Below, one piece after another: positions 1 through 9,853 of a DNA stretch of 64,000 bases (its first letter is position 1; each line of letters begins with the position of its first letter). The stretch spans positions 1,364,001-1,428,000 of the forward strand of contig NZ_CP119546.1 in the NCBI RefSeq assembly GCF_029277985.1, in the 5' to 3' direction. The position numbers and the translations under genes were made by a program. Under the pieces are notes generated by a model that searched no databases, was not told the DNA's origin, and worked only from the letters and a program-made list of their open reading frames with translations. The stretch is from Providencia stuartii. Its GTDB lineage: Bacteria; Pseudomonadota; Gammaproteobacteria; Enterobacterales; Enterobacteriaceae.

Positions 1-166
1 CGATAGCTAAAAAAATAAATTGTAAAGTGGACCAAAAGACGCCTAATTTTACGGAATTAGGCGTCTTTTTATCGTAACCAACCAACCCAAACAAGGTATG
101 GAAACTGGCTATACACAGTGTTAGCAGTAAGCTAATAAAGCCAATTTCAGGGAGTATCAGTTCCAA
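1..166 (-). CDS. nrfE: NrfE, cytochrome c552 haem lyase subunit (partial, N-terminal end)
   Basis: An open frame follows nrfD and leaves the window at its left edge. It begins at a TTG codon (164-166) about 9 bases after an AAGG motif; no ATG or GTG is available in frame. The first 55 or so residues start LELILPEIGFISLLLTLCIA and continue with a second hydrophobic run. The PEIG start is the hallmark of the CcmF/NrfE family and resembles the CcmF encoded at 12071-14002. NrfE is the CcmF-like part of the lyase that attaches haem to the unusual CxxCK site of NrfA. Its place directly after nrfD matches the E. coli order nrfABCDEFG. The identity is firm; the TTG start is inferred. Confidence 0.8.
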   Translation of the reverse strand, partial: MELILPEIGFISLLLTLCIASFHTLFGLVGYDKKTPNSVKLGVFWSTLQFIFLAI

Positions 167-197
167 TGAAGCACCTTGTTTATGTTGATTGTAGTGA

Positions 198-1154
198 TTA
201 AGCGACCGTCAATTGTCCTGCATACAGTACGAAGAATCGCAGTAAAAAGACACCAATGAGACTAGCACTGCTGATTAAAATAACCCGAGATGCTGTTTGG
301 CTTTTATTCACCCATTTTTTCAAACTCAAAGGGATAATAAAACCTATTCCTACGACACCAATCCAAAACCACCATGTCCAAAAACCACCACCCAATGCGG
401 CAATTAGGGCGCGCATTTTGCCATCATCCCCAAGTGCTAAACCGATAAAAAATGCTGCCAGCAAAAAGATTTCTAACCAAACGACAAAGCTTTCAACGCG
501 ATGTAGAAAATGAGCTTCTTGGTTGTGGATATTTTTACGGTAGCGTAACGCTAAGGCTATCAGTGCAACAGCAATGCCGGATGAAATCCCTGAAAAGAGA
601 AATAATGCAGGCAAAATAGGATTGTTTAAGAAAGGGTATGATTTTAAAGCTGAAAGTAAGAATCCCGTGTAGGCTCCTAACAATACTGCTAAGACGAGCA
701 TGGTGACTTCAATCACGCGCATGGCGGGTGTAAATAGGGGGAATAGCCGTTGGATAAAACCCAAACGGGGTAGCCATTTTTGTTGCAATTCAACTAGCTC
801 AGATTGAAAAACGTTGGCTAACCACACGATGAGCACAACCATATACACTTGGAATAACATAACCCCCATCGACATCACAGAGGTTGGGCTATAGTGGAAC
901 ATCAATTTCCAGAAAGTCCAAGGTCGGGTTAAGTGGAAAATCAAAATCAGTAAACCAAGAATGATGGTCGTTGGTGCAAGTAATAAAGTGGCTCGCATTA
1001 GCGTGCTGTTACTCGTCGCTTCGGAAGGGTAAAAGTGACGTAATAAAATGGCGAGTACCACTAACCCCGCTGAAATCCCAATTAAAAAGAGATAAACAGC
1101 GATTGGCCAATCCCAGACCAGCGATTCAAAATGGAAAGCAGAAGCGGTTGTCAT
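198..1154 (-). CDS. nrfD: NrfD, membrane quinol-oxidising subunit of the nitrite reductase system
   Basis: This is a 318-residue polytopic membrane protein with about eight or nine hydrophobic segments and no cofactor motifs, as expected for the NrfD/PsrC family. The N-terminus (FHFESLVWDWPIAVYLFLIG) contains the conserved WxWPIAxYLF-type opening of the family. NrfD is thought to oxidise menaquinol and pass electrons to the ferredoxin-like NrfC, then NrfB and NrfA. The start ATG overlaps the end of nrfC by four bases, indicating translational coupling, and nrfE follows after about 30 bases. The length agrees with the E. coli protein. Confidence 0.93.
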   Translation of the reverse strand: MTTASAFHFESLVWDWPIAVYLFLIGISAGLVVLAILLRHFYPSEATSNSTLMRATLLLAPTTIILGLLILIFHLTRPWTFWKLMFHYSPTSVMSMGVMLFQVYMVVLIVWLANVFQSELVELQQKWLPRLGFIQRLFPLFTPAMRVIEVTMLVLAVLLGAYTGFLLSALKSYPFLNNPILPALFLFSGISSGIAVALIALALRYRKNIHNQEAHFLHRVESFVVWLEIFLLAAFFIGLALGDDGKMRALIAALGGGFWTWWFWIGVVGIGFIIPLSLKKWVNKSQTASRVILISSASLIGVFLLRFFVLYAGQLTVA

Positions 1155-1822
1155 TGGCTCACCTCCCCATACTTAAATGGAACTCGATAGACTTTGGGTC
1201 GAGTACCAAGTGCAATTTTATAGCGATAGGTTGTTTTTTGGCGGAGCATGATTGCAATATCACTGTTTGGGTCATCCAAATTACCAAAAATGAGCGCTTT
1301 TGTTGGACATGCTTCAACACAAGCCGGTTGTTGACCTTTTTTCAAATTGGTTTTACGGCAAAAGTCACATTTATCGGCAGTTTTATTAACAGGATGAATA
1401 AAACGTACTCGATAAGGGCATGCCGCAATGCAGTATTGGCAACCGACACACAAGTCTGGATTAACATCGACAATACCGGTTGTCTTATCGATAAATGAGG
1501 CCCCTGTCGGGCAGACATCGACGCAAGGGGCATGCTCACAATGTTGGCATGAATGCCTAAAGAAACGATATTTGATATCAGGAAAGTGGCCAATTGGTTC
1601 ACTACGGATAATCGTTAATCTTGAAACACCTTCAGGCACGTGATTGACTTCTCGGCAAGCGTCCATACAAGCTGTACAGCCAATACATAAGGCTTCATCA
1701 TGAATCATGCCATAGCGTAGCCCATTAATTTTCATTGTATTTGCTAGAGTATGGACCGTCGTCCCTCCAGACGCAGCTAACACTCCTGCATAGATAATAA
1801 ATTGACGACGCGAACAACTCAT
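1151..1822 (-). CDS. nrfC: NrfC, four-cluster [4Fe-4S] ferredoxin-like protein
   Basis: The 223-residue protein opens with [10 protein letters not shown], a twin-arginine-type signal followed by a short hydrophobic stretch, so export to the periplasmic face is expected. Four cysteine groups are visible: [37 protein letters not shown], and a CDFC group completed by CVEACP. This is the four-[4Fe-4S] pattern of NrfC/DmsB/PsrB electron-transfer subunits. NrfC carries electrons from NrfD to NrfB. The gene overlaps both nrfB and nrfD by four bases. Order, length and motifs all match the enteric nrf operon. Confidence 0.94.
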   Translation of the reverse strand: MSCSRRQFIIYAGVLAASGGTTVHTLANTMKINGLRYGMIHDEALCIGCTACMDACREVNHVPEGVSRLTIIRSEPIGHFPDIKYRFFRHSCQHCEHAPCVDVCPTGASFIDKTTGIVDVNPDLCVGCQYCIAACPYRVRFIHPVNKTADKCDFCRKTNLKKGQQPACVEACPTKALIFGNLDDPNSDIAIMLRQKTTYRYKIALGTRPKVYRVPFKYGEVSQ

Positions 1823-2385
1823 GGCTGCTCCTTACGCAATTTTACCGCCGCTGGATTGAAATCAGGGTTGTTGCGTTGCTCTGAGTGGCAATCAACACAA
1901 ATTGTTATGCGTCCTTTGTCATTGAGAACCTTCATCGTATCTTGTTTTGGATGAAGATCATGGCAACTTGCGCAGGCGACTTTGGTCACATGCACATCAT
2001 GTGGCCAGAACGCTTTTTGTAGCTGTTCGGGTAAATGACATGATAGGCAAACACTATTTTGTTGCTCCACGCTATACATAGGGTGGTTGAAACGCATGAC
2101 ATCTTTCGCCCCTTCACGATGGTGAGGACCTGGATTGCCATGGCAGTTAGTACAGGTCACTGGAAGGTTATTGTTAGGATTGATGACGGATGCGTGAGTT
2201 CCATGCATACCCTCTTTGTCGGGTTTATGGCAATCCAAACAAGCAGCATCGGGATTACGTTGCTGAGTGACAACCCAGCGTTCACCATTCTCTGGTGTGG
2301 ATGGTGTCGCTGCGGATGCGGCAATGCTCCATAACAAGCCTGACGCCAGCACCCCAGCAGTTAATAACGAACGTAGTACGCTCAT
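1819..2385 (-). CDS. nrfB: NrfB, pentahaem c-type cytochrome electron donor to NrfA
   Basis: The 188-residue protein has a Sec signal peptide ending near residue 26 (IAASA-A). Five CxxCH haem motifs are visible: CLDCH (about 49), CTNCH (78), CLSCH (113), CASCH (138) and CVDCH (163), with extra histidines for bis-His ligation. This is the NrfB pattern. NrfB donates electrons to the NrfA dimer in the periplasm. It lies 45 bases after nrfA and overlaps nrfC by four bases. All five haems depend on the Ccm system encoded partly at 10649-15623. Confidence 0.94.
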   Translation of the reverse strand: MSVLRSLLTAGVLASGLLWSIAASAATPSTPENGERWVVTQQRNPDAACLDCHKPDKEGMHGTHASVINPNNNLPVTCTNCHGNPGPHHREGAKDVMRFNHPMYSVEQQNSVCLSCHLPEQLQKAFWPHDVHVTKVACASCHDLHPKQDTMKVLNDKGRITICVDCHSEQRNNPDFNPAAVKLRKEQP

Positions 2386-2430
2386 ATTGACTCCATTGTT
2401 ATGCCGCCACTTTGCAGAGGCGGATTGCGG

Positions 2431-3867
2431 TTATTGGCTTAGCAGATTGTTTTTACGAGCTTGATCATCCCACTCCGGTACAATGGTTTTCAAAAACTCT
2501 TGTTTTTCAGCATTGATTTTTTGCATATCCAAACCAATTGCCTGTTGGGCTTTTTCTTTGGTTGAAATATCAGGAATAGCAATTTCATGGGTAACGCCTT
2601 TCGCACCTAACAAGCGCACCAATTTAGTCCGTGCATCGGCAGCTTTATTCATCGCTCCACCTAGCATACGTAGGCCTTCATCAGGCGCATGCATATGAAT
2701 ACCATGAGACGCAATCGCGAGGTCCCAACGCCATTGAGCATGGCGAATATCAGCTAAAATAGGTGCCATTTCTTTTTCTGTCGCACCGGCATCCCAAGCT
2801 GCTTTGGCTTCAAAGTGGGCATGCACGAGTTGATCTTCCACTTTGATTTTCATCTCTTGGATCGCTTGTTTACGCTCAGCGACAACAGCTTGTAGCGCTT
2901 GTTTGCTTTGGGTATGGCAATTACGGCAGGTTTGTTCAAAGTTATCGAAAGGGTTTCCTATTTTGTGGCTGGTATAGAGTTCACCTTTTTCATTTTGCAA
3001 TTTAGGCATATGGCAGTCGATACAGGTGACGTTATTTTTTCCGTGAATACCTGCACTCCATGTTTCGAACTCAGGATGCTGTGCTTTTAGCATGGGGGCT
3101 TTTGACAGTGAGTTTGTCCAATCAGAAAAACCGATATTGTCATAATACACTTCCATGTCTTCTACTTTGGTACCGTTATCCCAAGGGAATTTGACGGATT
3201 TATTGTCTCCTGCAAAGTAATATTCGACATGGCATTGACCACACACCATAGATTGTTGTTCGAAACGGCTCGCGTGCTCAAAAGGCTTTCCAATGGTTTC
3301 CATAGCTCTTGCGGCATAGGGACGTGTGAGTGTAAGCGCAGGTTTACCTTGAGCAAATTCAGGTGAGTCAGTTTTGTGGCAGTCAGCACATCCTAATACA
3401 TTAACGATTTCGGGACCGCCTTTTGCCCATTTACCATGGAAATAGTTATCTTCGCCTTGTTCTTGAATCAGTCTTGCAACATCAGGACTTTTGCAGCTCC
3501 AACATGCCATAGGAAGTGGGCCATCTTGTGCGTTTTTAGGTGCCCCAGTTCTTAGTGTCTCACGCACATCAATGAGTGCGTAAGCATGACCGCGAGGCTT
3601 GTTGTAATCACGAGAAAAAGGATAACCAGCCCAAAGGATCACTAAGCGTGGATCCTCAGCAAGAGCGTCTTCACGTTGTGCTTGCTCAGAGGTTGCACGC
3701 CATGAATGATATTGATCAGGATGTGACTGAGCAAAGGACTCATTTTTGGTATTAATGGTTGATGATGCTTCCTTTGATTCTGTTTGTGCGTGGATAGAGT
3801 TACTAAATAGAAATATTCCTGCAAGCAAACTCAGTAAGCACAGAATACTATTTCTTATCTTTGCCAT
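2431..3867 (-). CDS. nrfA: NrfA, cytochrome c552 ammonia-forming nitrite reductase
   Basis: NrfA reduces nitrite to ammonium with six electrons in the periplasm. The 478-residue protein has a signal peptide ending near residue 27 (SIHA-Q). The catalytic haem site CWSCK is at residues 122-126, with lysine replacing histidine as the haem ligand. It is followed by four ordinary sites: CADCH (160), CGQCH (209), CIDCH (282) and CRNCH (314). The CxxCK site needs the dedicated NrfEFG lyase, whose first gene lies at the left edge. The size and full motif set indicate an active enzyme. It is the first gene of the leftward operon and diverges from napF across a 750-bp control region. Confidence 0.97.
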   Translation of the reverse strand: MAKIRNSILCLLSLLAGIFLFSNSIHAQTESKEASSTINTKNESFAQSHPDQYHSWRATSEQAQREDALAEDPRLVILWAGYPFSRDYNKPRGHAYALIDVRETLRTGAPKNAQDGPLPMACWSCKSPDVARLIQEQGEDNYFHGKWAKGGPEIVNVLGCADCHKTDSPEFAQGKPALTLTRPYAARAMETIGKPFEHASRFEQQSMVCGQCHVEYYFAGDNKSVKFPWDNGTKVEDMEVYYDNIGFSDWTNSLSKAPMLKAQHPEFETWSAGIHGKNNVTCIDCHMPKLQNEKGELYTSHKIGNPFDNFEQTCRNCHTQSKQALQAVVAERKQAIQEMKIKVEDQLVHAHFEAKAAWDAGATEKEMAPILADIRHAQWRWDLAIASHGIHMHAPDEGLRMLGGAMNKAADARTKLVRLLGAKGVTHEIAIPDISTKEKAQQAIGLDMQKINAEKQEFLKTIVPEWDDQARKNNLLSQ

Positions 3868-3926
3868 AAGGGCCTCGAGTGATGTAAGCCAGCCATCCCA
3901 TTGGCTGTAATATTATTATTTATAAG

Positions 3927-3952
3927 TGATGGCAAATAGATGATTGCCATCA
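3927..3952 (-). promoter_or_regulatory. Inverted repeat in the nrfA leader
   Basis: TGATGGCAA and TTGCCATCA form a perfect 9-bp inverted repeat with an 8-base spacer, 60-85 bases upstream of the nrfA start. On the nrfA transcript it would fold into a stable hairpin. It could instead be a protein operator. It does not resemble the NsrR, FNR or NarL consensus as I know them, so no factor is assigned. The repeat is seen directly; its role is unknown. Confidence 0.5.
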
Positions 3953-3998
3953 TGACATGCCTAGTTAATAGCTCTAGCAAATAACCACACTCAAAATA

Positions 3999-4012
3999 TT
4001 GTTTTTGATCAA
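3999..4012 (-). promoter_or_regulatory. FNR-like site upstream of nrfA
   Basis: TTGTTTTTGATCAA matches the FNR consensus TTGAT-N4-ATCAA at nine of ten positions. Its centre is 138 bases upstream of the nrfA start. If FNR acts at -41.5, as at E. coli nrfA, transcription would begin near 3964 and the inverted repeat at 3927-3952 would fall in the leader. The -10 sequence in that position (TAGAGC, on the minus strand) is poor, so the assignment is tentative. Confidence 0.4.
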
Positions 4013-4288
4013 AGCTAAATTTATTAAAAGAAGTGTGATTAAGATAATGTGAGTAATATCTGATCATGGATGTAAATTAGGAAAGAAAACATGAAACAGT
4101 CTAAAATAAAAAGAGGTATTAAGCCGTTAAGATTCATTCTCATTATCAGCGATAATAATGAGGGCGATAATGCGTTGTAAATGACAGTGTTCAATGAGTC
4201 GCAAGGCTTTCGATTTATAGAATGAAAAATAAAATGTGCATTAGTTCTAATATTTTCGATATGAAAAGAATAAAGAGAACTGCTCTTG

Positions 4289-4304
4289 TACCTCTTTGGT
4301 GGTA
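4289..4304. promoter_or_regulatory. NarL/NarP-like 7-2-7 palindrome
   Basis: TACCTCT-TT-GGTGGTA is two heptamers in inverted orientation with a two-base spacer, the NarP/NarL 7-2-7 arrangement. The left heptamer fits TACYYMT perfectly; the right one (TACCACC on the other strand) has two mismatches. It lies midway between nrfA and napF, so it could serve either promoter or an upstream co-regulatory role. Confidence 0.4.
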
Positions 4305-4491
4305 TTTCTATCTGTTATAGATATGAATATTTCATGAAGGTTTAGGTTTAATTTGGTTTACCCTATTTAAAAAATGTTAATAACTTTTTACTACTCTAAA
4401 TAATATAAGGGTTAGTCAGCAAGTTACCTAATAAAATTCAAAATACTTTCCAAGTAAACTATTTTTTTTCAATTAATATAATAATTAATGT

Positions 4492-4536
4492 TACCTACTT
4501 AGTAGTATGTATTTTTATACCCTCAGTCGTTAATAT
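4492..4536 (+). promoter_or_regulatory. napF promoter: NarP-like site and -10 box
   Basis: TACCTAC-TT-AGTAGTA (4492-4507) is a nearly perfect palindrome of the NarP 7-2-7 type. A good -10 hexamer, TAATAT, lies at 4531-4536, predicting a start near 4543-4544. This puts the palindrome at about -44, the position reported for NarP at the E. coli nap promoter. An FNR site at the expected -64 is not clear; only a loose AT-rich dyad (4471-4489) is there. The leader before napF would be about 76 bases. Confidence 0.5.
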
Positions 4537-4619
4537 TTGTCATTAATACACATATAAAATTTGCGGTTAATTTTCAATTTTTGCATTAATTTTGTTTGGG
4601 CAATGTTAAGGAAATCAAC

Positions 4620-5111
4620 ATGGTTGATATCACCCGTCGGGGAGTATTAACAGGTGCGTGGCGCAGTGCGACGCCTGTTGTTCGACCGCCATGGAGTGGT
4701 AGTGAAGATCGCTTTATTGAAAGTTGCATTCGTTGCAACGAATGCCTTACACATTGTGAAACTGCAATTCTCGTTTCCGGCCCTGGCGGTTATCCTGTCG
4801 TTGATTTTTTACAAGGGGAATGCACATTCTGCTATGCCTGTGCTACCGCGTGCCCTGAACCAATATTTCTGCCGCAAACGTCTCAGCCTTGGGATATTTC
4901 CATTTCTATTGCTCAAACCTGTCTGGCCTACCGTTCTATTGAATGTCGACGTTGCGAAGACAATTGTGAGCCGCAAGTGATCTCTTTTCGTCCATCACTG
5001 ACTGGAATCTATCAGCCCAAGATTGATAAGCAGGGTTGTACAGGTTGTGGCGCCTGTGTTGCCAGTTGCCCTGTATCAGCCATTACTTTGGAGCATGAAA
5101 ATGCACAATAG
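4620..5111 (+). CDS. napF: NapF, iron-sulfur accessory protein of periplasmic nitrate reductase
   Basis: The 163-residue cytoplasmic ferredoxin-type protein starts MVDITRRGVLTGAWR after an AAGGA ribosome site; an upstream in-frame TTG (4596) lacks family support. Cysteine groups CIRCNECLTHC, CTFCYACATACP, CRRCEDNC and CTGCGACVASCP mark its [4Fe-4S] clusters. NapF interacts with NapA and is thought to help insert or maintain its Fe-S cluster before export. It leads the nap operon and its last 11 bases overlap napD, in the E. coli order. Confidence 0.93.
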   Translation: MVDITRRGVLTGAWRSATPVVRPPWSGSEDRFIESCIRCNECLTHCETAILVSGPGGYPVVDFLQGECTFCYACATACPEPIFLPQTSQPWDISISIAQTCLAYRSIECRRCEDNCEPQVISFRPSLTGIYQPKIDKQGCTGCGACVASCPVSAITLEHENAQ

Positions 5112-5379
5112 CTGGCAAGTATGTAGTTTGATTGTACAAGTAAAATATGAACAGGCTTGCACTGTGACGACGGCTTTGAATCAATTGCCTGGTTGCGAGG
5201 TGGCGATTAGCTCACCTGAAACAGGCAAATTGATTGTTGTTGTTGAGTCAGAACACAGTCGCACTCTGATTGATACTATTGATTCAGTACGCAATGTTGA
5301 AGGCGTGCTGTCTGTTTCGCTGGTTTACCACCAGCAGGATGAGCAATGTGAGGAAAATGATGAAACTCAGTCGTCGTAG
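5101..5379 (+). CDS. napD: NapD, Tat-signal chaperone for NapA
   Basis: This 92-residue protein begins [17 protein letters not shown], closely following E. coli NapD. The open frame extends further upstream, but those codons lie inside napF and do not match the family. NapD is a small ferredoxin-fold protein that binds the twin-arginine signal of NapA and holds back export until the cofactor is loaded. The C-terminal [16 protein letters not shown] segment is the most conserved part. It overlaps napF by 11 bases and napA by 20 bases. Confidence 0.93.
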   Translation: MHNSWQVCSLIVQVKYEQACTVTTALNQLPGCEVAISSPETGKLIVVVESEHSRTLIDTIDSVRNVEGVLSVSLVYHQQDEQCEENDETQSS

Positions 5380-7846
5380 CTTCATGAAAGCCAATGCTGT
5401 TGCGGCCGCTGCTGCGGCGGCAGGTATTGGTGCACCGAGTCTCGCTAAGGCAGTCGTCGGGCAACAAGAGGACATCAAATGGGATAAGGCGCCTTGCCGC
5501 TTTTGTGGTACAGGGTGCGGTGTACTTGTAGGAACCCAAAATGGCCGTATAGTGGCGAGCCAAGGCGATCCAGAAGCGCCGGTTAATCGGGGTTTAAACT
5601 GCATTAAAGGGTATTTCTTACCTAAAATTATGTACGGAAAAGACCGTTTGACTCAGCCATTGCTGCGTATGAAAGACGGTGAATATGACAAAAATGGTGA
5701 GTTTACCCCTGTAACTTGGGAAAAAGCCTTTGATGTCATGGAAGAAAAACTCAAAACGACATTAAAAGCGCGCGGCCCTGAAGGCGTGGGTATGTTTGGC
5801 TCCGGTCAGTGGACCGTGTGGGAAGGTTATGCAGCCTCTAAATTGTTCAAAGGGGGGTTCCGTTCTAATAATTTAGACCCGAATGCACGTCACTGCATGG
5901 CTTCTGCGGTTGTTGGCTTTATGCGTACTTTCGGTATGGATGAGCCTATGGGTTGCTATGATGATATCGAGCAAGCCGATGCATTTGTGCTTTGGGGCTC
6001 AAATATGGCAGAGATGCACCCTATTTTGTGGTCTCGGATCACCAATCGCCGCTTATCTGACCCAAATGTGCGTGTTGCGGTTCTTTCTACCTTTAAACAC
6101 CGTAGTTTTGAATTGGCGGATAACGGCATTGTGTTTACGCCGCAATCTGACTTAGTGATCCTGAATTATATTGCTAACTATATTATTGAAAATAATGCGG
6201 TTAATCAGGAATTCTTTGATAAACACGTTAATTTACGCCGTGGTGCAACGGATATCGGTTATGGCTTACGACCCACTCATCCTTTAGAACAAAGTGCCAA
6301 AAACCCAGGTTCAGATGCTTCAGAACCAATGACATGGGATGAGTATAAGGCATTCGTTGCTGACTATACGCTAGACAAAACCGCCGAAATGACGGGAGTT
6401 CCTAAAGATCAGTTAGAAGCATTAGCTAAACTGTATGCTGATCCAAACATAAAAGTAGTCTCTTACTGGACGATGGGCTTTAATCAGCACACTCGTGGTG
6501 TTTGGGCAAATAACCTTTGTTATAACTTGCACTTATTGACCGGAAAAATCTCACAACCAGGTTGTGGTCCTTTCTCATTGACAGGACAGCCATCAGCATG
6601 TGGTACGGCTCGTGAGGTAGGCACTTTTGCACACCGCTTACCCGCAGACATGGTCGTAACCAATGAAAAACATCGTGAGAAAGTCGAACAAGTTTGGCAA
6701 TTACCCGCTGGTACGATCCCAGAAAAAGTGGGGCTACATGCGGTAGCGCAAGATCGTGCATTAAAAGACGGTACACTCAACTTCTATTGGGTAATGTGCA
6801 ACAACAACATGCAAGCTGGCCCAAATATTAACGAAGAACGCATGCCGGGTTGGCGTGATCCGCGCAATTTTATCGTCGTTTCAGACCCTTATCCGACCGT
6901 GAGTGCTATCTCTGCTGACTTGATCTTACCGACTGCAATGTGGGTTGAAAAAGAAGGTGCTTATGGTAACGCAGAGCGTCGGACACAATTTTGGCGTCAA
7001 CAAGTTAAAGCGCCAGGCGAAGCAAAATCTGACCTGTGGCAGATGGTGCAATTTTCTCGTCGCTTTAAAACAGAAGAAGTGTGGCCTGAAGAGTTACTGG
7101 CTAAGAAACCTGAATACCGTGGTAAGACGCTTTATGATGTTCTGTTTGCAACCCAAGCCGTTACTCAGTTTCCGATTTCAGAGTTGGCAGAAGACCAATT
7201 AAATGATGAGTCGCGGGAACTCGGTTTCTACCTGCAAAAAGGCTTATTTGAAGAGTACGCAAGTTTTGGCCGAGGCCACGGTCACGACCTTGCACCATTC
7301 GATGACTACCACAAAGCACGTGGTATCCGTTGGCCTGTGGTTGATGGTAAAGAGACACAATGGCGTTATAGCGAAGGGCATGACCCGTATGTCAAAGCTG
7401 GCAGTGGCTACCAATTCTATGGCAAGCCCGATGGCAAGGCGGTCATTTTTGCTCTGCCATTTGAGCCAGCCGCAGAAATACCAGACAAAGAATATGACTT
7501 GTGGCTATCGACGGGTCGAGTATTAGAGCATTGGCATACAGGTAGTATGACGCGTCGTGTACCAGAGTTACATCGTGCATTTCCTGAGTCACAAGTATTT
7601 ATGCATCCATTAGATGCGAAAGACAGAGGGTTGCGTCGTGGTGACAAAGTGAAAGTCGTTTCGCGTCGTGGTGAGGTGACGACTATCGTTGAAACACGCG
7701 GGCGCAATCGGCCACCGAAAGGACTGGTGTATATGGCCTTCTTTGATGCATCTCAGTTAGTGAATAACTTAACGCTAGATGCTACCGATCCGCTTTCAAA
7801 AGAGACGGATTACAAAAAATGTGCCGTTAAGCTAGAGAAGGTGTAA
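5360..7846 (+). CDS. napA: NapA, catalytic subunit of periplasmic nitrate reductase
   Basis: NapA reduces nitrate to nitrite with a bis-MGD molybdenum cofactor and one [4Fe-4S] cluster. The 828-residue protein starts [14 protein letters not shown], a classic twin-arginine signal ending after an alanine run. The ATG immediately before it (5357) is also possible. The cluster-binding group [10 protein letters not shown] is followed by a distant cysteine in GLNCIKGYF. The Mo-ligating cysteine is expected in [13 protein letters not shown]. The C-terminus ends [10 protein letters not shown], as in E. coli, and the length is identical, so the gene is intact. Confidence 0.97.
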   Translation: MKLSRRSFMKANAVAAAAAAAGIGAPSLAKAVVGQQEDIKWDKAPCRFCGTGCGVLVGTQNGRIVASQGDPEAPVNRGLNCIKGYFLPKIMYGKDRLTQPLLRMKDGEYDKNGEFTPVTWEKAFDVMEEKLKTTLKARGPEGVGMFGSGQWTVWEGYAASKLFKGGFRSNNLDPNARHCMASAVVGFMRTFGMDEPMGCYDDIEQADAFVLWGSNMAEMHPILWSRITNRRLSDPNVRVAVLSTFKHRSFELADNGIVFTPQSDLVILNYIANYIIENNAVNQEFFDKHVNLRRGATDIGYGLRPTHPLEQSAKNPGSDASEPMTWDEYKAFVADYTLDKTAEMTGVPKDQLEALAKLYADPNIKVVSYWTMGFNQHTRGVWANNLCYNLHLLTGKISQPGCGPFSLTGQPSACGTAREVGTFAHRLPADMVVTNEKHREKVEQVWQLPAGTIPEKVGLHAVAQDRALKDGTLNFYWVMCNNNMQAGPNINEERMPGWRDPRNFIVVSDPYPTVSAISADLILPTAMWVEKEGAYGNAERRTQFWRQQVKAPGEAKSDLWQMVQFSRRFKTEEVWPEELLAKKPEYRGKTLYDVLFATQAVTQFPISELAEDQLNDESRELGFYLQKGLFEEYASFGRGHGHDLAPFDDYHKARGIRWPVVDGKETQWRYSEGHDPYVKAGSGYQFYGKPDGKAVIFALPFEPAAEIPDKEYDLWLSTGRVLEHWHTGSMTRRVPELHRAFPESQVFMHPLDAKDRGLRRGDKVKVVSRRGEVTTIVETRGRNRPPKGLVYMAFFDASQLVNNLTLDATDPLSKETDYKKCAVKLEKV

Positions 7847-7852
7847 TTGCTC

Positions 7853-8548
7853 ATGTCCCAGAAACCGAAACTTCAAAATAGTCGCCGCCGTTTTTTGCGT
7901 GATACCGTTCGCGCGGCAGGTGGATTGGCCGCTATTGGTGTGGTACTGGGGTTACAACAGCAAACCTCCCGAGCGAGCGGAATTCGTCTTCGTCCGCCGG
8001 GAGCCATTAATGAAAATGCATTTGCAAGTGCTTGTGTTCGTTGTGGTCAATGCGTGCAAGCCTGTCCTTATGACATGTTAAAACTGGCCACACTAGCCTC
8101 GGGATTAGCGGCGGGAACGCCTTATTTCATTGCACGGGAAAAACCTTGTGAAATGTGTGAGGACATTCCTTGTGCCAAAGTGTGTCCAAGTGGTGCATTG
8201 GATAAAGAGATCGACTCCATCAACGACGCTCGAATGGGGCTGGCAGTGTTACTTGATCAGGAAAACTGCCTCAATTTTCAAGGACTACGCTGTGATGTCT
8301 GTTATCGCGTTTGTCCGTTAATTGATGAAGCAATTACCCTAGAAATAGAGCAAAACCACCGTACCGGCAAACATGCTCGCTTTTTACCTACAGTGCATAG
8401 CAGTGCTTGTACTGGATGTGGTAAATGCGAGCAAGCTTGTGTTTTAGAAGAGGCGGCAATCAAAGTGCTTCCATTAACGCTGGCTAAAGGGGAGTTAGGA
8501 CATCACTACCGCTTTGGTTGGTTGGAGGGAAATGATGGCAAATCGTAA
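7853..8548 (+). CDS. napG: NapG, four-cluster ferredoxin-type quinol dehydrogenase subunit
   Basis: The 231-residue protein starts [17 protein letters not shown], with a twin-arginine signal (SRRRFLR) and a hydrophobic stretch. Four cysteine groups are visible: [35 protein letters not shown] and [11 protein letters not shown]. With NapH it forms a quinol-oxidising route to NapC/NapB/NapA. A TTG six bases upstream is better spaced from the AAGG motif, but the ATG matches the family start. It overlaps napH by 14 bases. Confidence 0.94.
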   Translation: MSQKPKLQNSRRRFLRDTVRAAGGLAAIGVVLGLQQQTSRASGIRLRPPGAINENAFASACVRCGQCVQACPYDMLKLATLASGLAAGTPYFIAREKPCEMCEDIPCAKVCPSGALDKEIDSINDARMGLAVLLDQENCLNFQGLRCDVCYRVCPLIDEAITLEIEQNHRTGKHARFLPTVHSSACTGCGKCEQACVLEEAAIKVLPLTLAKGELGHHYRFGWLEGNDGKS

Positions 8549-9398
8549 ACGCGATGCTGGGCGTGAGGCACTGGCGAAAAAAGGGTGGTGGCAAAGTCAC
8601 AAATGGTTGTGGATGCGTCGGGTCAGCCAATTTTTGGTGTTAGCGATGTTTTTGAGTGGGCCTTGGTTTGGGGTATGGATCTTACACGGTAACTATAGCA
8701 GTAGTTTATTGTTAGATACCGTGCCATTAACCGACCCACTGATTACATTAGAAAGCCTTGCAAGTGGCTATTTGCCAGCCATTTCAGCATTAATTGGCGC
8801 TGCCATTGTATTACTGGTTTATGCATTTTTAGGAAAACGCATTTTTTGCAGTTGGGTATGTCCGATTAATCCAGTGACAGATGCCGCGGCGTGGCTACGT
8901 CGTAAATTCGATTTTAATCAATCCGCGACGATACCGCGCTATATCCGTTATGTGTTGCTTATCGTGATTTTGATAGGCTCCGCGGTCACGGGAACTTTAG
9001 TGTGGGAATGGATTAACCCCGTTTCATTAATGGGCCGAAGTCTAATATTCGGTTTTGGCAGCGGAGCGTTGCTACTGCTCGCCTTATTTTTATTTGATTT
9101 ACTCGTTGTGGAGCATGGCTGGTGCGGCCATCTATGTCCGCTCGGTGCGTTATATGGCATCGCGGGCTGTAAAGGGGCTATCACCGTTGCAGCGATGAAC
9201 AAACAAAACTGTACCCGCTGTATGGATTGCTTCCACATTTGTCCGGAGCCGCAAGTACTGCGAGCGCCGGTTTTAGATAAACAAGCCCCAGTCATGATAT
9301 CTGATAAGGATTGCATTACATGCGGTCGTTGTATTGATGTGTGTTCTGAGGATGTTTTTAAAATAACACTACGATGGAGTTCGGGAGCGAAATCATGA
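8535..9398 (+). CDS. napH: NapH, membrane ferredoxin-type quinol dehydrogenase subunit
   Basis: The 287-residue protein starts [19 protein letters not shown], matching E. coli NapH from the first residue; an ATG one codon earlier is equally possible. Four transmembrane segments are visible. Two CxxxCP motifs (CSWVCP and CGHLCP) lie on loops, and two [4Fe-4S] groups are at the C-terminus ([12 protein letters not shown] and [11 protein letters not shown]). NapH anchors NapG and takes electrons from ubiquinol. It overlaps napG and napB by a few bases, consistent with tightly coupled translation. Confidence 0.94.
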   Translation: MANRKRDAGREALAKKGWWQSHKWLWMRRVSQFLVLAMFLSGPWFGVWILHGNYSSSLLLDTVPLTDPLITLESLASGYLPAISALIGAAIVLLVYAFLGKRIFCSWVCPINPVTDAAAWLRRKFDFNQSATIPRYIRYVLLIVILIGSAVTGTLVWEWINPVSLMGRSLIFGFGSGALLLLALFLFDLLVVEHGWCGHLCPLGALYGIAGCKGAITVAAMNKQNCTRCMDCFHICPEPQVLRAPVLDKQAPVMISDKDCITCGRCIDVCSEDVFKITLRWSSGAKS

Positions 9399-9844
9399 AA
9401 ATCCATGCCCTGATTAAGACAGCGAGCCGTTGGATGGTTGGAATGGCCCTCATTGCGACGAGCCTGACTTGGGCTGCAAATGGCGTCGATCTTTCTAAGT
9501 CACCAGAAGTGTCTGGTACTCAAGAGGGGAGCATTCATATCCCTAAAGAGCAGGAAAGAATGGCATTAAACTATGTGAATCAACCTCCTATGATCCCACA
9601 TAGTGTTGAAGGATATCAAATTACCACCAACACAAACCGTTGCTTGCAATGCCATGGTGTTGAAAACTATCGCACCACAGGGGCACCTCGCGTGAGTCCA
9701 ACTCACTTTATGGATGCGACGGGTAAGGTGCTGGGCGGGGTAGCACCAAACCGTTATTTCTGTTTGCAGTGTCATGTACCACAGTCAGATACTTCACCCA
9801 TTGTGGATAACACATTCACCCCATCCAAAGGCTTTGGTCAATAA
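9395..9844 (+). CDS. napB: NapB, dihaem cytochrome c subunit of nitrate reductase
   Basis: The 149-residue periplasmic protein starts [13 protein letters not shown] and has a Sec signal peptide ending near LTWA-A. Two haem sites, both CLQCH, are present, with the surrounding NQPPMIPHSVEGYQ block typical of NapB. NapB passes electrons from NapC to NapA. Its start overlaps the napH stop by four bases. The ending FTPSKGFGQ corresponds closely to the E. coli C-terminus. Confidence 0.95.
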   Translation: MKIHALIKTASRWMVGMALIATSLTWAANGVDLSKSPEVSGTQEGSIHIPKEQERMALNYVNQPPMIPHSVEGYQITTNTNRCLQCHGVENYRTTGAPRVSPTHFMDATGKVLGGVAPNRYFCLQCHVPQSDTSPIVDNTFTPSKGFGQ

Positions 9845-9853
9845 GGGGCACTC

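Noticed and set aside
971..1498. Rightward open frame of 175 codons
   Set aside because: It lies antisense to nrfD and nrfC, has no family resemblance or ribosome site, and mirrors their codons.
4471..4489. FNR site for napF
   Set aside because: The AT-rich dyad at the expected distance lacks the TTGAT/ATCAA half-sites, so it was not called.
5270..5359. Thirty-codon upstream extension of napA
   Set aside because: It overlaps napD in another frame and lacks the twin-arginine start; the family begins at MKLSRRSF.
8948..9406. Leftward open frame of 152 codons
   Set aside because: It is antisense to napH, an unmistakable gene, and its translation resembles no protein family.
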